From NCBI RefSeq assembly GCF_003205195.1, contig NZ_QJRY01000008.1, forward strand, positions 24,190-88,189: DNA of 64,000 nucleotides, given 5' to 3'. This DNA is from Peteryoungia wuzhouensis. Its GTDB lineage: Bacteria > Pseudomonadota > Alphaproteobacteria > Rhizobiales > Rhizobiaceae. The position numbers and the translations under genes were made by a program. This document shows positions 7,949 to 16,844 of this stretch, in pieces; within the stretch, counting starts at the first letter, position 1, and the number at the start of each line of letters is the position of its first letter. Under the pieces are notes generated by a model, which ran no database searches, was not told where the DNA came from, and was given only the letters and a program-made list of their open reading frames with translations.

Positions 7949-8458
7949 TCAGAACTCCTGACCGTAGCCAGGGGTTTCCTGCTGGGCGAGCTGCTTCGAC
8001 AGTCCGACGGACTGAACGTCCCGGTCGAGCTTGGGATTATAGGTCACCGTCAGCCAGTTCACCGAATAGCCGTGCTTTTCGAAGAAGCGCAGGGCCTGGC
8101 TGTTCATGGCGTGCGTCTGAAGACTCGCCTTGGAAAACCCCTTGTCGACGATTTCGCTTTCGACGGCGGCGAGCAATTCGGCGCCGAACCCATGCCCTTC
8201 ACGTTCAGGGTCGATCCAGAAGTCGGTGATGGCCTCATCCAGATCTTCGCGGGCCGCCCAGCCAACAGGCTGTCCGGACTTCTCGATCACGGTGATGGTG
8301 ATCCAGCCTTCGCGGGTAAACCGCAGGAAGGCATTGCGGGCATTGCCGACCATGTCCAGCGTCTCGCCGACCGGGATCATCGCCTTTTGCCAGGCACGCA
8401 CCCCGATCTCGGCCAGGATTTCGGCTTCCTCCTGTCGCGCCTTGCGGATTGTGATCAT
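7949..8458 (-). CDS. GNAT family N-acetyltransferase, paralogue of the one at 9.6-10.0 kb
   Basis: This 169-residue GNAT has the N-terminal block ITIRKARQEEAEILAEIGVR, the beta-4/acetyl-CoA region DFWIDPEREGHGFGAELLAA and the C-terminal SQALRFFEKHGYSVNW. It aligns along most of its length with the GNAT at 9565-10050: both have an AW...GM/NA..R..F N-terminal half, a GW(A/T)AREG-type strand, ISD/ITD(F/L)W and (Q/D)THA(M/A)N. They look like diverged tandem copies, now separated by a YjhX-like gene and a toxin-antitoxin pair. The acceptor substrate is unknown. A start at ATG 8458 fits the domain boundary. Confidence 0.88.
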   Translation of the reverse strand: MITIRKARQEEAEILAEIGVRAWQKAMIPVGETLDMVGNARNAFLRFTREGWITITVIEKSGQPVGWAAREDLDEAITDFWIDPEREGHGFGAELLAAVESEIVDKGFSKASLQTHAMNSQALRFFEKHGYSVNWLTVTYNPKLDRDVQSVGLSKQLAQQETPGYGQEF

Positions 8459-8730
8459 TCACACCTCGTCGTTGCCGGCAGTAAAACACCTGCAGCGATT
8501 CGTGGCCAGAGGAGCTCGCCCCGCGATATGGACGGTTCTGCCGCGATCTGATAGGTGAGAAAGGTCCATAGGAGTTTTGATGTTCGGTTCGTCCGAGACC
8601 CGGTAAAGGCCCTGCCCCGCGATCCCTCACGGATCATGCGGCCAGGGCCAGAAAACGAAGCCCCGACGCCCAGCGGCGCCGGATCCGCTTTCATGCGCGC
8701 CTCCAGGCGCGTTTCTCCGGACATCATCTC

Positions 8731-8988
8731 ATGGACATTTCACGCAACGATCAGCGTATTCTTCACCTCATGGCCCAGGGTGGTTGGATCGAAATCCACC
8801 GCGACGATCGCCGCAAGATCGAGAAAGCCCTGTGCTTTTCCCGCGACGGCTGGCTCTATCCCGGCTTCGACATCGAGCTTTTCCGCAGGCTGAAACGTCT
8901 GAGGGCGATCAGCTCGAGGGAGGGCAAGCCCTACCGGATCACCGAACGGGGCTTGCGGCTCGTCAGGGCGGAGCTGGATAACCGGTAG
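8731..8988 (+). CDS. YjhX family protein (annotated as toxin family)
   Basis: This 85-residue protein matches the whole length of the YjhX/UPF0386 family: N-terminal MDISRNDQRILHLMAQGG, a middle FSRDGWLYPGFDIELFRRL, and the strongly conserved end GKPYRITERGLRLVRAELDN, which resembles a small winged helix. Escherichia coli YjhX is listed as a toxin in a putative YjhX-YjhQ pair, where YjhQ is a GNAT. Here GNAT genes also lie on both sides, though on the opposite strand. No clear Shine-Dalgarno precedes the ATG. A strong hairpin without a T run follows. Confidence 0.85.
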   Translation: MDISRNDQRILHLMAQGGWIEIHRDDRRKIEKALCFSRDGWLYPGFDIELFRRLKRLRAISSREGKPYRITERGLRLVRAELDNR

Positions 8989-8993
8989 GCTGA

Positions 8994-9022
8994 AGCCAGT
9001 ACCGCCCACGGCGGTGCTGGCT
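8994..9022. other. Strong hairpin downstream of yjhX-like gene
   Basis: A 13-base inverted repeat AGCCAGTACCGCC / GGCGGTGCTGGCT with a CAC loop and one T.G wobble starts six bases after the YjhX-like stop. There is no T run on the + strand, so it is either a transcript-stabilising hairpin or a terminator that does not depend on a U tail. Confidence 0.6.
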
Positions 9023-9053
9023 ACCCAATCACGCTGTTGGCGTCGACGCGACT

Positions 9054-9257
9054 ATGGGTTATTCTATCGTCATGGTTGGACCGAGATCAAAACCTTCCGA
9101 CGAGATCGACTTTGCGCCGCCGTCTGCGGATTCGTCGCCGGCAGAGTATGAAGCCTGGAAGATCGAGAAAGTCACCAAGGCGCTCAAGCAGTGCGAGGAT
9201 CGTGATGCGATGATCCCGGCTGCTGATGTCTGGGAGCGCTTTGGCTTTGAACGTTAA
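9054..9257 (+). CDS. Probable antitoxin of a RelE/ParE-type pair
   Basis: This small acidic protein of up to 67 residues has an acidic, Pro/Ser-rich middle (DEIDFAPPSADSSPAEYEAW) followed by a helix (WKIEKVTKALKQCEDR) and an end, MIPAADVWERFGFER. Its last codons overlap the start of a ParE-like toxin gene, the usual antitoxin-first arrangement. It lacks an obvious ribbon-helix-helix start, so the DNA-binding part may be short or divergent. An internal ATG six codons in (9072) is an alternative start; neither has a clear ribosome-binding site. The assignment rests mainly on position and size. Confidence 0.65.
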   Translation: MGYSIVMVGPRSKPSDEIDFAPPSADSSPAEYEAWKIEKVTKALKQCEDRDAMIPAADVWERFGFER

Positions 9258-9537
9258 GTTCTCCCCCCAAGCGACCGCCGACCTCACTGCCATTCACACC
9301 TATATCGCCGACCAGGATCCATCCGCCGCCGGGCGGATCCTGTCACGGTTGCGGCAGGTCACTGAAACGCTGGGCCAGTTTCCGCTTCTGGGGCGGCCCG
9401 GAGCTGTTAATGGCACCCGCGAGTTTGCGGTCCATGGTCTCCCATATACTGTGATCTATCGGGTGGTCTCGACCGCAGAACTCGACATCGTGACCATCCT
9501 TCACCAGCGCAAACTGTATCCGCCATCCGGGGATTGA
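9226..9537 (+). CDS. RelE/ParE family toxin
   Basis: This toxin of up to 103 residues has the ParE layout: a first strand LNVKFSPQATADLTAIHTYI, a helix pair ending SRLRQVTETLGQFPLLGRPG, then REFAVHGLPYTVIYRV and the final strand VTILHQRKLYP with the conserved H/R positions. ParE toxins poison DNA gyrase, while RelE toxins cleave mRNA; the LGRPG/YTVIYRV pattern fits ParE better. The frame opens at ATG 9226, but a TTG at 9241 has GGGAG four bases upstream and would begin close to the first strand, so the true start may be 9241 or 9247. It overlaps the antitoxin by 11-32 bases, implying translational coupling. Confidence 0.85.
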   Translation: MSGSALALNVKFSPQATADLTAIHTYIADQDPSAAGRILSRLRQVTETLGQFPLLGRPGAVNGTREFAVHGLPYTVIYRVVSTAELDIVTILHQRKLYPPSGD

Positions 9538-9564
9538 ACTCTTGGCAAGGACGCACTGCGCGCC

Positions 9565-10050
9565 TCACAGCTCCTGCTGCATTTTCACCTTCTCAACCAT
9601 CATGCCCATGGCCGGAGAATGCTGCATGCCGTGCCAGACCACGGCAAAGCCGAGCTCCTGATAGAGCCGGATGGCACCTTCGTTGGCGGCGTGTGTATCG
9701 ATCCGCGCCCGTTTCAGGCCTTCCGCGCGCATGGTCCTCAGCGTCGCCGACAGAAGCGCCGAGCCGATGCCGAGCCCCTGATGGGCTGGGCTTACCCAGA
9801 GATCCGAGATATAGTCGCGCTCCCCCTCCCGAGCCGTCCAGCCGGCGATCTCGCCGCCCAGTTCGCCAACCGTGATCAGATTGAAGTGGTCCCTGGCGAA
9901 GCCGTGGAAGCTCGAGCGGATGCGGACCACCATGTCCGCGCCGTAGGCATTCAGCACTGGATTGGACGCCCAGGCCTCAAAACCGACACGGCCGACGCTG
10001 TCAGCATCGGCCGCGCTCATGTCACGAATGATAAAGTCGCTTACCACCAC
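9565..10050 (-). CDS. GNAT family N-acetyltransferase downstream of gatA
   Basis: This 161-residue GNAT has [20 protein letters not shown] at the start, the acetyl-CoA region [20 protein letters not shown], and [15 protein letters not shown] at the end. Its first codons overlap the 3' end of gatA by ten bases, so the two are translated from one message. It is a diverged paralogue of the GNAT at 7949-8458. Nothing in the sequence identifies the acceptor. Confidence 0.9.
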   Translation of the reverse strand: MVVSDFIIRDMSAADADSVGRVGFEAWASNPVLNAYGADMVVRIRSSFHGFARDHFNLITVGELGGEIAGWTAREGERDYISDLWVSPAHQGLGIGSALLSATLRTMRAEGLKRARIDTHAANEGAIRLYQELGFAVVWHGMQHSPAMGMMVEKVKMQQEL

Positions 10051-11522
10051 TTGGCCGGCGTGAACGTGCCGGCGGCCTGCTCGATGACATGGGCCGTCTT
10101 GAAGAGGGTTTCCTCCTCGAAGGGCTTGCCGATGATCTGCAGGCCGAGCGGCAGGCCCTTGCTGTCGATGCCGGCAGGCACCGAGATGCCGGGAAGCCCC
10201 GCCATGTTCAGCGTGATCGTAAAGACGTCCTGCAGGTACATCTTGACCGGATCGGCGGCCAGTTCCTTGTCGCCGATCGCGAAAGCAGACGTCGGGGTGA
10301 TCGGGGCAAGGATCGCATCGACGCCGGCCTCAAACGCGAGTTCGAAGTCGCGCTTGATCAGGGTGCGGACCTTCTGGGCCTTCAGGTAGTAGGCGTCGTA
10401 GTAACCGGCCGAGAGCACATAGGTGCCGATCATGATGCGGCGCTGGACTTCCTTGCCGAAACCTTCGGCACGGGTCTTTTCATACATGTCGGCAATGTCC
10501 TTGCCGTCGACCCGTAGGCCGTAGCGGACGCCGTCATAGCGGGCGAGGTTCGACGAGGCTTCGGCGGGCGCGACGATGTAATAAGCCGGAAGCGCGTATT
10601 TGGTGTGCGGCAGGGAAATGTCGACGATCTCGGCACCGGCCTCCTTCAGCCATGCGATGCCCTGTTGCCAGAGCGCCAGGATTTCCTCCGACATGCCGTC
10701 GACGCGGTATTCCCGGGGGATACCGATCTTCATGCCCTTCACGGAGCCGCCGATGGCCTTTTCGTAATCCGGCACCGGCAGATCGACGGAGGTCGTGTCC
10801 TTCGCGTCGGTGCTGGCCATGGATTTCAGAAGAATCGCCGCATCACGCACGTCGCGAGCGATCGGGCCGGCCTGATCAAGCGACGAGGCAAACGCCACGA
10901 TGCCCCAGCGCGAGCAGCGGCCATAGGTGGGCTTGATGCCGACGGTGCCGGTGAAGGCGGCCGGCTGGCGGATCGAGCCGCCAGTGTCGGTGGCGGTGGC
11001 GCCTGCGCAGAGATGGGCGGCAACGGCTGCGGCCGAACCGCCGGAGGAGCCGCCGGGAACCAGCTTCTCGTCAGAGCCCGTGGCCTTCCACGGGTTGACG
11101 GCCGGGCCATAGTACGAGCTCTCGTTCGACGAGCCCATGGCGAATTCGTCCATGTTGAGCTTGCCGAGCATGACGGCACCGGCATTCCACAGATTCGTGG
11201 TGACGGTCGATTCATATTCCGGCTTGAAGCCATCGAGGATGTGGCTACAGGCCTGGGTGTGCACGCCCTTTGTGGCGAAGAGGTCCTTGACGCCGAGCGG
11301 GATGCCTTCGAGCACGCCGGCCTTGCCTTCCGCGATGCGGGAATCCGAAGCCTTGGCCATGTCGCGGGCAATGTCAGGGGTGACGGCAACATAGGCGTTC
11401 AGCGCACCATTGGTGGCCTCGATCGCGGAGAGATAGGCATCCGTCAGTTCGACGGCCTTGATCTCCTTGGCGGCGAGTTTCGCGCGGGCTTCGGCGATGG
11501 TGAGGCTGGTCAGTTCGCTCAT
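10041..11522 (-). CDS. gatA: Asp-tRNA(Asn)/Glu-tRNA(Gln) amidotransferase subunit A
   Basis: This 493-residue amidase-signature enzyme is the glutaminase subunit that releases ammonia from Gln or Asn and channels it to GatB. The Ser-cisSer-Lys triad is visible: Lys in [14 protein letters not shown] (about residue 79), the cis-Ser in [13 protein letters not shown] (about 155) and the nucleophile Ser in [14 protein letters not shown] (about 179). Full length for the family. It follows gatC on the same strand with a 78-base gap and is coupled to a GNAT at its 3' end. It supplies Gln-tRNA and/or Asn-tRNA where the direct synthetase is missing. Confidence 0.98.
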   Translation of the reverse strand: MSELTSLTIAEARAKLAAKEIKAVELTDAYLSAIEATNGALNAYVAVTPDIARDMAKASDSRIAEGKAGVLEGIPLGVKDLFATKGVHTQACSHILDGFKPEYESTVTTNLWNAGAVMLGKLNMDEFAMGSSNESSYYGPAVNPWKATGSDEKLVPGGSSGGSAAAVAAHLCAGATATDTGGSIRQPAAFTGTVGIKPTYGRCSRWGIVAFASSLDQAGPIARDVRDAAILLKSMASTDAKDTTSVDLPVPDYEKAIGGSVKGMKIGIPREYRVDGMSEEILALWQQGIAWLKEAGAEIVDISLPHTKYALPAYYIVAPAEASSNLARYDGVRYGLRVDGKDIADMYEKTRAEGFGKEVQRRIMIGTYVLSAGYYDAYYLKAQKVRTLIKRDFELAFEAGVDAILAPITPTSAFAIGDKELAADPVKMYLQDVFTITLNMAGLPGISVPAGIDSKGLPLGLQIIGKPFEEETLFKTAHVIEQAAGTFTPAKWW

Positions 11523-11600
11523 GGCAGGTTCACTTTAGACTGTCTGCGCCCCTAGGGGCGGGAAATTCGGGAGGCTCGGCAGGAGATCGGCGGCCGGATC

Positions 11601-11888
11601 TTACTCGACGACCTTCGGCACCTGGAAGAAATTGCGGTCGGTCGCCGGTGCATTGGCGACGATGGCATCAGCCTTGTTGCCATCGGTCACGACGTCGGCG
11701 CGCTTCTTCATCGCCATGGGCGTCACCGAGGTCATCGGCTCGACGCCAGTGACGTCGACCTCGTCGAGCTGCTCGACGAAGCCGAGGATGCCGTTCAGTT
11801 CACCGGTCATGCGCTCGGCCTGTTCCTCGCTGACGGCGAGACGGGCAAGACGGGCAACGCGCTTGACGGTGGCGAGATCGACAGACAT
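11601..11888 (-). CDS. gatC: Asp-tRNA(Asn)/Glu-tRNA(Gln) amidotransferase subunit C
   Basis: This 95-residue GatC, the small belt-like subunit that wraps around the GatA-GatB interface and stabilises the complex, has the family pattern [20 protein letters not shown], a helical middle [20 protein letters not shown] and an end [11 protein letters not shown]. Two ATGs are close: the one at 11888 has GGAG seven bases upstream, while the one at 11894 is only one base from it, so 11888 is chosen. First gene of the gatC-gatA-GNAT unit. Confidence 0.97.
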   Translation of the reverse strand: MSVDLATVKRVARLARLAVSEEQAERMTGELNGILGFVEQLDEVDVTGVEPMTSVTPMAMKKRADVVTDGNKADAIVANAPATDRNFFQVPKVVE

Positions 11889-11956
11889 GGGCATTCTCCG
11901 GATGGACTGTTTTCTTCGCTATAATGGCCGTCAAGCGCTGAAGCAACGGGGTTTCG

Positions 11957-12661
11957 TCAGACCTCGACCGCAGACCCCGGTCGCGGGGTGAGTACGCGGG
12001 TGCGTGTGCCGTCGAGACCGGCGACGAATTTCTCCGGCGTCTGGTCGATGATCGGGAAGGTGCCGTAGTGGCACGGGATCGCCGTCTTGAAGTCGAAATA
12101 GCGCTGGCAGGCGAGCGCGGCCACGGCTCCCCCCATCGTGAACCGGTCGCCGATCGGCACCAGGCCAATATCCGGCTGGTGCAGTTCCTTGATCAGCTGC
12201 ATGTCGGAAAAGATGTCGGTGTCGCCCATGTGCAGGAGCGAGGCTTCATCGTCGAAATGCAGCATCAGGCCATTGGCATTGCCGAGCGCGTGGGAGACGC
12301 CGTCTTCGGTGATCTGGGCCGAGGAATGCAGCGCGTTGGTGAAGGTGACGGAGAAGCCTTCGAAACCGATGGTGCCACCGGTATTGCCCATTTCGATCTT
12401 GTCGACGCCCTTGGAGCCCAGCCAGGCAGCGAGATCGGCATTGGCAAGAACGGTCGCGCCGGTCTCCTTGGCAAGCTGAACCGTATCGCCGACATGGTCG
12501 CCATGGCCATGGGTGAGCAGAATATGGGTCACACCCTTGGTCTGGTCCTTCAGGTCGAGACCGGCAAAGCTCGGGTTATACGAGAGGAAAGGATCGATCA
12601 GGATCGAAGCGGTGGCGCTGTCGAGGCGGAAGGCGGAATGGCCGAGCCAGGTGATCTTCAT
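11957..12661 (-). CDS. UPF0173 family metal-dependent hydrolase (metallo-beta-lactamase fold)
   Basis: This 234-residue protein begins [13 protein letters not shown], followed by the metal-binding motif [10 protein letters not shown] (HxHxDH) at about residues 53-58, then LHMGDTDIF and the C-terminal [12 protein letters not shown], all characteristic of UPF0173. This fold covers hydrolases with two metal ions; the cellular substrate of the family is not established. The ATG at 12661 has GGAGA upstream, whereas the extended frame to 12694 has none. It is on the same strand as gatC but separated by 68 bases. Confidence 0.92.
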   Translation of the reverse strand: MKITWLGHSAFRLDSATASILIDPFLSYNPSFAGLDLKDQTKGVTHILLTHGHGDHVGDTVQLAKETGATVLANADLAAWLGSKGVDKIEMGNTGGTIGFEGFSVTFTNALHSSAQITEDGVSHALGNANGLMLHFDDEASLLHMGDTDIFSDMQLIKELHQPDIGLVPIGDRFTMGGAVAALACQRYFDFKTAIPCHYGTFPIIDQTPEKFVAGLDGTRTRVLTPRPGSAVEV

Positions 12662-12813
12662 GGTATCTCTCCGGTTTGCTGTGTTGCGGGGCAATATATG
12701 GCAAATGCCAAGCCCGGCAACTGCTGGAAAACTGCGTCAGTTGCACACAGGACACCTGTGGTCTATGCGACCATGATGGCAGCCGTATTGCTGCAGTTCA
12801 GGAAGGACCGACC

Positions 12814-13107
12814 ATGGCCGACGATGATTATGTATATGATGAGGCCACTGGCGAGTGGCTGTCTGCAGCCGAGGCTGCAGCAAAGAGCGCAAAGCCCGAA
12901 GCCCGCGACGCGTCCGGCAACGTTCTGGCAGACGGTGATTCCGTCGTGCTGGTGAAGGACCTGAAGGTCAAGGGCGCAGGGCAAACCCTGAAACAGGGCA
13001 CCGTGATCCGTTCGATCCGCCTCACCGACAATCCGGAAGAAATCGACTGCCGGCACGACGCGATCAAGGGACTGGTGCTGCGCACCGAGTTCGTTCGCAA
13101 GCGCTGA
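12814..13107 (+). CDS. YjdM/PhnA-like protein lacking the zinc ribbon
   Basis: This 97-residue protein's second half (DASGNVLADGDSVVLVKDLK, then KGAGQTLKQGTVI and EIDCRHDAIKGLVLRTEFVR) is the SH3-like C-terminal domain of YjdM (formerly PhnA). The usual N-terminal CxxC zinc ribbon is absent and is replaced by an acidic segment (MADDDYVYDEATGEW) and an Ala/Lys linker. The ATG at 12814 has AGGAAGG upstream. An upstream in-frame extension contains several cysteines but no ribosome-binding site and no proper ribbon spacing. YjdM was once linked to phosphonate metabolism; a role here is unknown. It probably leads an operon with ruvX. Confidence 0.85.
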   Translation: MADDDYVYDEATGEWLSAAEAAAKSAKPEARDASGNVLADGDSVVLVKDLKVKGAGQTLKQGTVIRSIRLTDNPEEIDCRHDAIKGLVLRTEFVRKR

Positions 13108-13128
13108 GGCATTGGAGGGGTAAGAGAC

Positions 13129-13623
13129 GTGGCGACACTGACCGTCGAGGAACTGGCCGAACGGCTTCAGCCGAACCAGGCGATTGCCGGCCTCGATTTG
13201 GGCACGAAGACGATCGGGCTTTCCGTATCGGATCTCGGGCGCCGCTTCTCGACCCCTCGCCCGGTGCTGAAACGGATCAAGTTCACGCAGGATGCCGAGC
13301 TGCTTCTGGCCTTTGCCACCAAGGAGCGGATCGTTGCCTTCGTGATCGGGCTTCCGGTCAACATGGATGGCTCGTCCGGGCCGCGCGTCCAGGCGACGCG
13401 GGCTTTCGTCCGGGCCATGGCCGACAAGACCGATATTCCCTTCGTCTTCTGGGACGAGAGGCTGTCGACCGTTGCCGCCGAACGGGCACTTCTGGAAATG
13501 GATGTGTCGCGGGCAAAACGCAGCGAGCGCATCGATTCGGCTGCGGCCAGCTTCATCCTTCAGGGCGCGCTGGACAGGCTTTCCGGGCTGGCGCGGGTTT
13601 CCGCCACGTCCGATGACGCCTGA
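13129..13623 (+). CDS. ruvX: Putative Holliday junction resolvase / pre-16S rRNA nuclease RuvX (YqgF)
   Basis: This 164-residue RNase H-fold nuclease has the conserved acidic core: [15 protein letters not shown] at about residues 22-36, [11 protein letters not shown] in the middle, [17 protein letters not shown], and the final acidic [12 protein letters not shown]. YqgF is essential in many bacteria for 16S rRNA 5' maturation and is also called a Holliday junction resolvase. It starts with GTG at 13129, preceded by GGAGGGG/AAGAG. The gene follows the YjdM-like gene after 21 bases. Its last 64 bases overlap the 3' end of a convergent membrane-protein gene. Confidence 0.95.
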   Translation: MATLTVEELAERLQPNQAIAGLDLGTKTIGLSVSDLGRRFSTPRPVLKRIKFTQDAELLLAFATKERIVAFVIGLPVNMDGSSGPRVQATRAFVRAMADKTDIPFVFWDERLSTVAAERALLEMDVSRAKRSERIDSAAASFILQGALDRLSGLARVSATSDDA

Positions 13624-13892
13624 CGCGCGCGCCACCAGGCCTTGATCGCCTTGCGGCGGCGGAAGGCCATGAAAGCGAAAAGAACCAGGCTATCGACGAC
13701 CACCGCGCGCATGACGAGCGGCGGAATGGTTTCGGGCGGAAGGCCGAGCACATTGCCATAGATCTGGAACACCAGATCATGGGCCTGGCGGGTGAGCATG
13801 AAGATGCCGAAGCTCATGTCGTAATAGGACAGGCTGTACCAGGCGCCGAGAAGCGCAATGGGCGTGGCCCACAAGAGCAGAAATGTCTTCAT
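13560..13892 (-). CDS. Conserved rhizobial membrane protein, DUF6105-like
   Basis: This 110-residue protein has two hydrophobic segments (about residues 3-20 and 60-78) and a motif [19 protein letters not shown] between them; the last 25 residues are polar. The N-terminal half resembles the rhizobial family I know as DUF6105. It starts with an ATGA overlap with the small membrane gene upstream, so the two are probably translationally coupled. The C-terminal 21 codons lie antisense to ruvX. Function unknown. Confidence 0.75.
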   Translation of the reverse strand: MKTFLLLWATPIALLGAWYSLSYYDMSFGIFMLTRQAHDLVFQIYGNVLGLPPETIPPLVMRAVVVDSLVLFAFMAFRRRKAIKAWWRARQASSDVAETRASPESLSSAP

Positions 13893-14074
13893 GCCGTCTC
13901 TGCCTTTCGCATCAGCAGCGAATCATTCGCTACCGGCCAGTGGTCCACCAGCCATCTCAGTCCAGCCATCGTGGTCAACACGAGGGCCGGCACGGCGATA
14001 TCGAGCGCCAGCCCCGCAAAGAAGACCATCATCATGATGGTTATCACCGGCCTTGCCGGAGCCACGACTCGCAC
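13889..14074 (-). CDS. Small hydrophobic protein coupled to the DUF6105-like gene
   Basis: This frame of up to 61 residues contains one long hydrophobic stretch (VITIMMMVFFAGLALDIAVP continuing into ALVLTTMAGL) and ends TGA exactly overlapping the next ATG (ATGA), a strong sign of a real coupled gene. The start is uncertain: GTG at 14074 or one of three consecutive ATGs at 14035-14027; none has a clean Shine-Dalgarno. No family recognised; one or two membrane spans are likely. Confidence 0.5.
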   Translation of the reverse strand: MRVVAPARPVITIMMMVFFAGLALDIAVPALVLTTMAGLRWLVDHWPVANDSLLMRKAETA

Positions 14075-14283
14075 TGCTTACGCCTTTCAACACCTGTCCC
14101 AGGGAAAAGTTGTCCTGTTCGCGCGCCGGGCGCAACGTAAACCCTTTGTTAAGGTTAACGACGGCTGGGGATAAGCCAGATCAAGCATTTACGGCGACAG
14201 CACGGTGAAGGCCGGTTTCTCGTTGCCTGACCGAGGCTTGGCCGTTAACGATCGATCCCTCGCCTCCTCCCGCCGGACCTCCC

Positions 14284-15219
14284 ATGCTGATCATCTTCGA
14301 AAGCATCCTGCCGATCTTCCTGCTCGTCGTGATCGGGGTTGGCTTGCGCCGTGCGCCTGTCATCCAGGAAAGTTTCTGGAGCGGGCTCGAGCAATTCGGC
14401 TACTACGTGCTGTTTCCTGCACTTCTCTTTCACACCATGGTGAAGATCGATTTCGCCGCCCTCGACGGTGGGCGTGTCAGCCTTGTTTCGCTGATTGCCG
14501 TCGGGATCATGACCGGCGTTTCCTTGGCGCTCTGGCCGGTGCTGCGCAAAGCCGGCATGCCGGCTGCGTCCTACACGTCGGTCTTCCAGACGGCGACGCG
14601 GTGGAACGGCTTCATGGCGCTTGCGATCGGCGAGAAGCTCGCCGGCCATGAGGGGCTCGCCGTCATTGCGGTCATCATGGCGGCGATCATCATTCCGCTG
14701 AACCTGATCAATGTCGGCGTCATGGTCTGGTTCTCCGGCCAGAGCCGCAGCTTCAAGGTGTTTGCATGGAGAATCCTGACCAACCCGATCATCCTCGGTT
14801 CGGGGTTGGGCGTTGTCCTGAACCTCGCAGGCATTCCCGTTTACGACCCGGTTCTGACGACGATCGGATTGCTCGCCGCCGCGTCCCTGCCGCTCGGATT
14901 GGTCAATGTCGGCGCCGGCCTCAGGATCGCAGATGCGCTGAGGCCGAGCGGCGCGGTGCTGTTGTCGGTTGCGCTGAAGCTGCTGCTCTTTCCGGTGGTG
15001 TCTGTGTCCATAGCGCTTGCCGCCGGTTTGACCGGCCAGACGGTGGTGATGATCGCGCTTGGAGCCGCCGTACCGACAGCGATGAACGGTTATGTGCTGG
15101 CCCGGCAGATGGGTGGCGATGCCGAGCTCTATGCGGCAGCGGCCACCGTGCAGACGGTCGCCGCCTTCTTCACCATTCCGGTCGTGCTTTACGTCGTCGC
15201 TCAGCTCGCCGGCGGATAA
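14284..15219 (+). CDS. AEC family transporter (auxin efflux carrier superfamily)
   Basis: This 311-residue membrane protein has about ten hydrophobic helices in two repeats of five, the AEC fold. Recognisable pieces are the N-terminal LPIFLLVVIGVGLRR, FQTATRWNGFMALAI in the fourth helix region, LPLGLVNVGAGL and the crossing-helix segment AVPTAMNGYVLARQMGG. AEC members export or import organic acids such as malate and malonate in bacteria; the substrate here cannot be read from sequence. It converges with aidB, overlapping its 3' end by 19 bases. Confidence 0.93.
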   Translation: MLIIFESILPIFLLVVIGVGLRRAPVIQESFWSGLEQFGYYVLFPALLFHTMVKIDFAALDGGRVSLVSLIAVGIMTGVSLALWPVLRKAGMPAASYTSVFQTATRWNGFMALAIGEKLAGHEGLAVIAVIMAAIIIPLNLINVGVMVWFSGQSRSFKVFAWRILTNPIILGSGLGVVLNLAGIPVYDPVLTTIGLLAAASLPLGLVNVGAGLRIADALRPSGAVLLSVALKLLLFPVVSVSIALAAGLTGQTVVMIALGAAVPTAMNGYVLARQMGGDAELYAAAATVQTVAAFFTIPVVLYVVAQLAGG

Positions 15220-16844
15220 AGCAGGTCGAGCACGTAACGCGAATCGAAGCGGGCATCGAGCACGCCATAGGTATGGCGCCAGCCGCCGGCGAGCCGCGAT
15301 TCGAGGAAGGCATCGGCGATCTTGCCGGCGCCCAAGCGATAGAGTTCGGCGGCACCGGCGGCGAGCGCCAGTTGCTCGATCAAGAGGCGCCCTGCCCCTT
15401 CGTCGCGGTCGGCGAGAGCGGTCGCTGCGCGCAGGACTTCGACCGTCTTCTTGCCCGACGGCCCGAGATCACGCTCCAGACCGGCAAACAGGGTTTCGAA
15501 CAGGTCCTTGCCACGGCTCAGCACTCTGAGCACATCGAGCGCCATGACATTGCCGGAGCCTTCCCAGATCGCATTGACCGGGGCTTCACGGTAGTGACGG
15601 GCAATCGGGCGCTCCTCGACATAGCCGCTGCCGCCGATGCATTCCATCGCCTCGTAGATCAAGCCAGGCGCGATCTTGCATATCCAGTATTTCGCAACCG
15701 GCGTCATGACGCGGGCGTAAGCGGCATCGACAGGGTTTTCGCGCGCCTTGTCGAAACTGTCGGCCAGGCGGAAGGCAAGTGCGGTCGCGGCAGCCACGTC
15801 GAGTGCCATGTCGGCCAGCACGCGGGTCATCAGCGGCTGGTCGATCAGGTTCTTGCCGAAGACGGCACGGCCACGCACGTGGTGGACGGCTTCTGCCATC
15901 GAGGCGCGCATCATGGCGGCCGAAGACAGCGCACAGTCGAGGCGCGTCAGCGTCACCATGTCGAGAATGGTGCGAACGCCATCTCCGGGCGAGCCGAGCA
16001 GGAAGCCGAAGGTCTCGGAGAATTCGACCTCGGACGAGGCATTCGAGCGGTTGCCGACCTTGTCCTTCAGACGCTGGAACTCGAGACCATTGGCGGAGCC
16101 GTCTTCCAGCAGGCGGGGCACGAGGAAACAGCCCATGCCGTCCTTGGTCTGGGCGAGCATGACGAAGGCGTCGCTCATCGGAGCGGACATGAACCACTTG
16201 TGGCCGGAGAGGCGGTAGATGCCCTCGCCCACCCGCTCGCCGGTCGTGGTGTTGGCGCGCACATCGGTGCCGCCCTGCTTTTCCGTCATGCCCATGCCGA
16301 TGGTGACGGCGGTCTTCTGCATCGGAGGCTTGTTGCCGCTGTCGTATTTGCGCGACAGGATCTTTGGGGTCCATTCCTTCTGGACGGCCGGCGAGGCAAC
16401 CAAAGCGGCGACCGAGGCGCTGGTCATGGTGAGCGGGCAGAGATGCCCTGATTCCAGCTGGGCTGTCAGGAAGAACCTTATAGCGCGCGCCTTGTGTTCA
16501 TGGCCTCTTGCCTCGGACTGATCCTCCCAGACGGAGGAATGCAGGCCCGACGCCATGGAGCGGCGCATCAGCGCATGCCAGGCCGGATGGAACTCGACGA
16601 CGTCCAACCGTTCGCCGCGCACGCCATGGGTGCGCAGTTGCGGTGGGCTGGCATTGGCCATGCGGGCCAGTTCCTGGGCTTCCGGCGAGGTCACATATTT
16701 GCCGATGACGTCGTATTCCTCGCGCAGCGGGCGCGACAGGGAGGAGGAGAGATCGACGAGAAGTGGATCGGCGCGATAGGCATTGATGCCGGACCAAGGC
16801 TTGGGCTGGTTCAGGGCGGCGAGTTTTTCTTCAGTCCGGTTCAT
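15201..16844 (-). CDS. aidB: AidB-like acyl-CoA dehydrogenase
   Basis: This 547-residue protein has the size and order of AidB (about 540 residues). It has an N-terminal domain with QPKPWSGINAYRADPLL, the acyl-CoA dehydrogenase middle part (AVTIGMGMTEKQGGTDVRA, SGHKWFMSAPMSDAF), the FAD-side motif VGNRSNASSEVEF, and the C-terminal catalytic region ECIGGSGYVEERPIARHYRE. It ends with an AidB-type DNA-binding extension. AidB belongs to the adaptive response to alkylating agents in Escherichia coli, where it binds DNA and FAD. Neither ada nor alkB is nearby. It is divergent from pyrB, with 224 bases between them. Confidence 0.93.
   Translation of the reverse strand: MNRTEEKLAALNQPKPWSGINAYRADPLLVDLSSSLSRPLREEYDVIGKYVTSPEAQELARMANASPPQLRTHGVRGERLDVVEFHPAWHALMRRSMASGLHSSVWEDQSEARGHEHKARAIRFFLTAQLESGHLCPLTMTSASVAALVASPAVQKEWTPKILSRKYDSGNKPPMQKTAVTIGMGMTEKQGGTDVRANTTTGERVGEGIYRLSGHKWFMSAPMSDAFVMLAQTKDGMGCFLVPRLLEDGSANGLEFQRLKDKVGNRSNASSEVEFSETFGFLLGSPGDGVRTILDMVTLTRLDCALSSAAMMRASMAEAVHHVRGRAVFGKNLIDQPLMTRVLADMALDVAAATALAFRLADSFDKARENPVDAAYARVMTPVAKYWICKIAPGLIYEAMECIGGSGYVEERPIARHYREAPVNAIWEGSGNVMALDVLRVLSRGKDLFETLFAGLERDLGPSGKKTVEVLRAATALADRDEGAGRLLIEQLALAAGAAELYRLGAGKIADAFLESRLAGGWRHTYGVLDARFDSRYVLDLLYPPAS

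Noticed and set aside
14150..14165. TTAAGGTTAAC near the AEC transporter as a CtrA site
   Set aside because: The CtrA consensus needs TTAA-N7-TTAA; the spacing here is only three bases.
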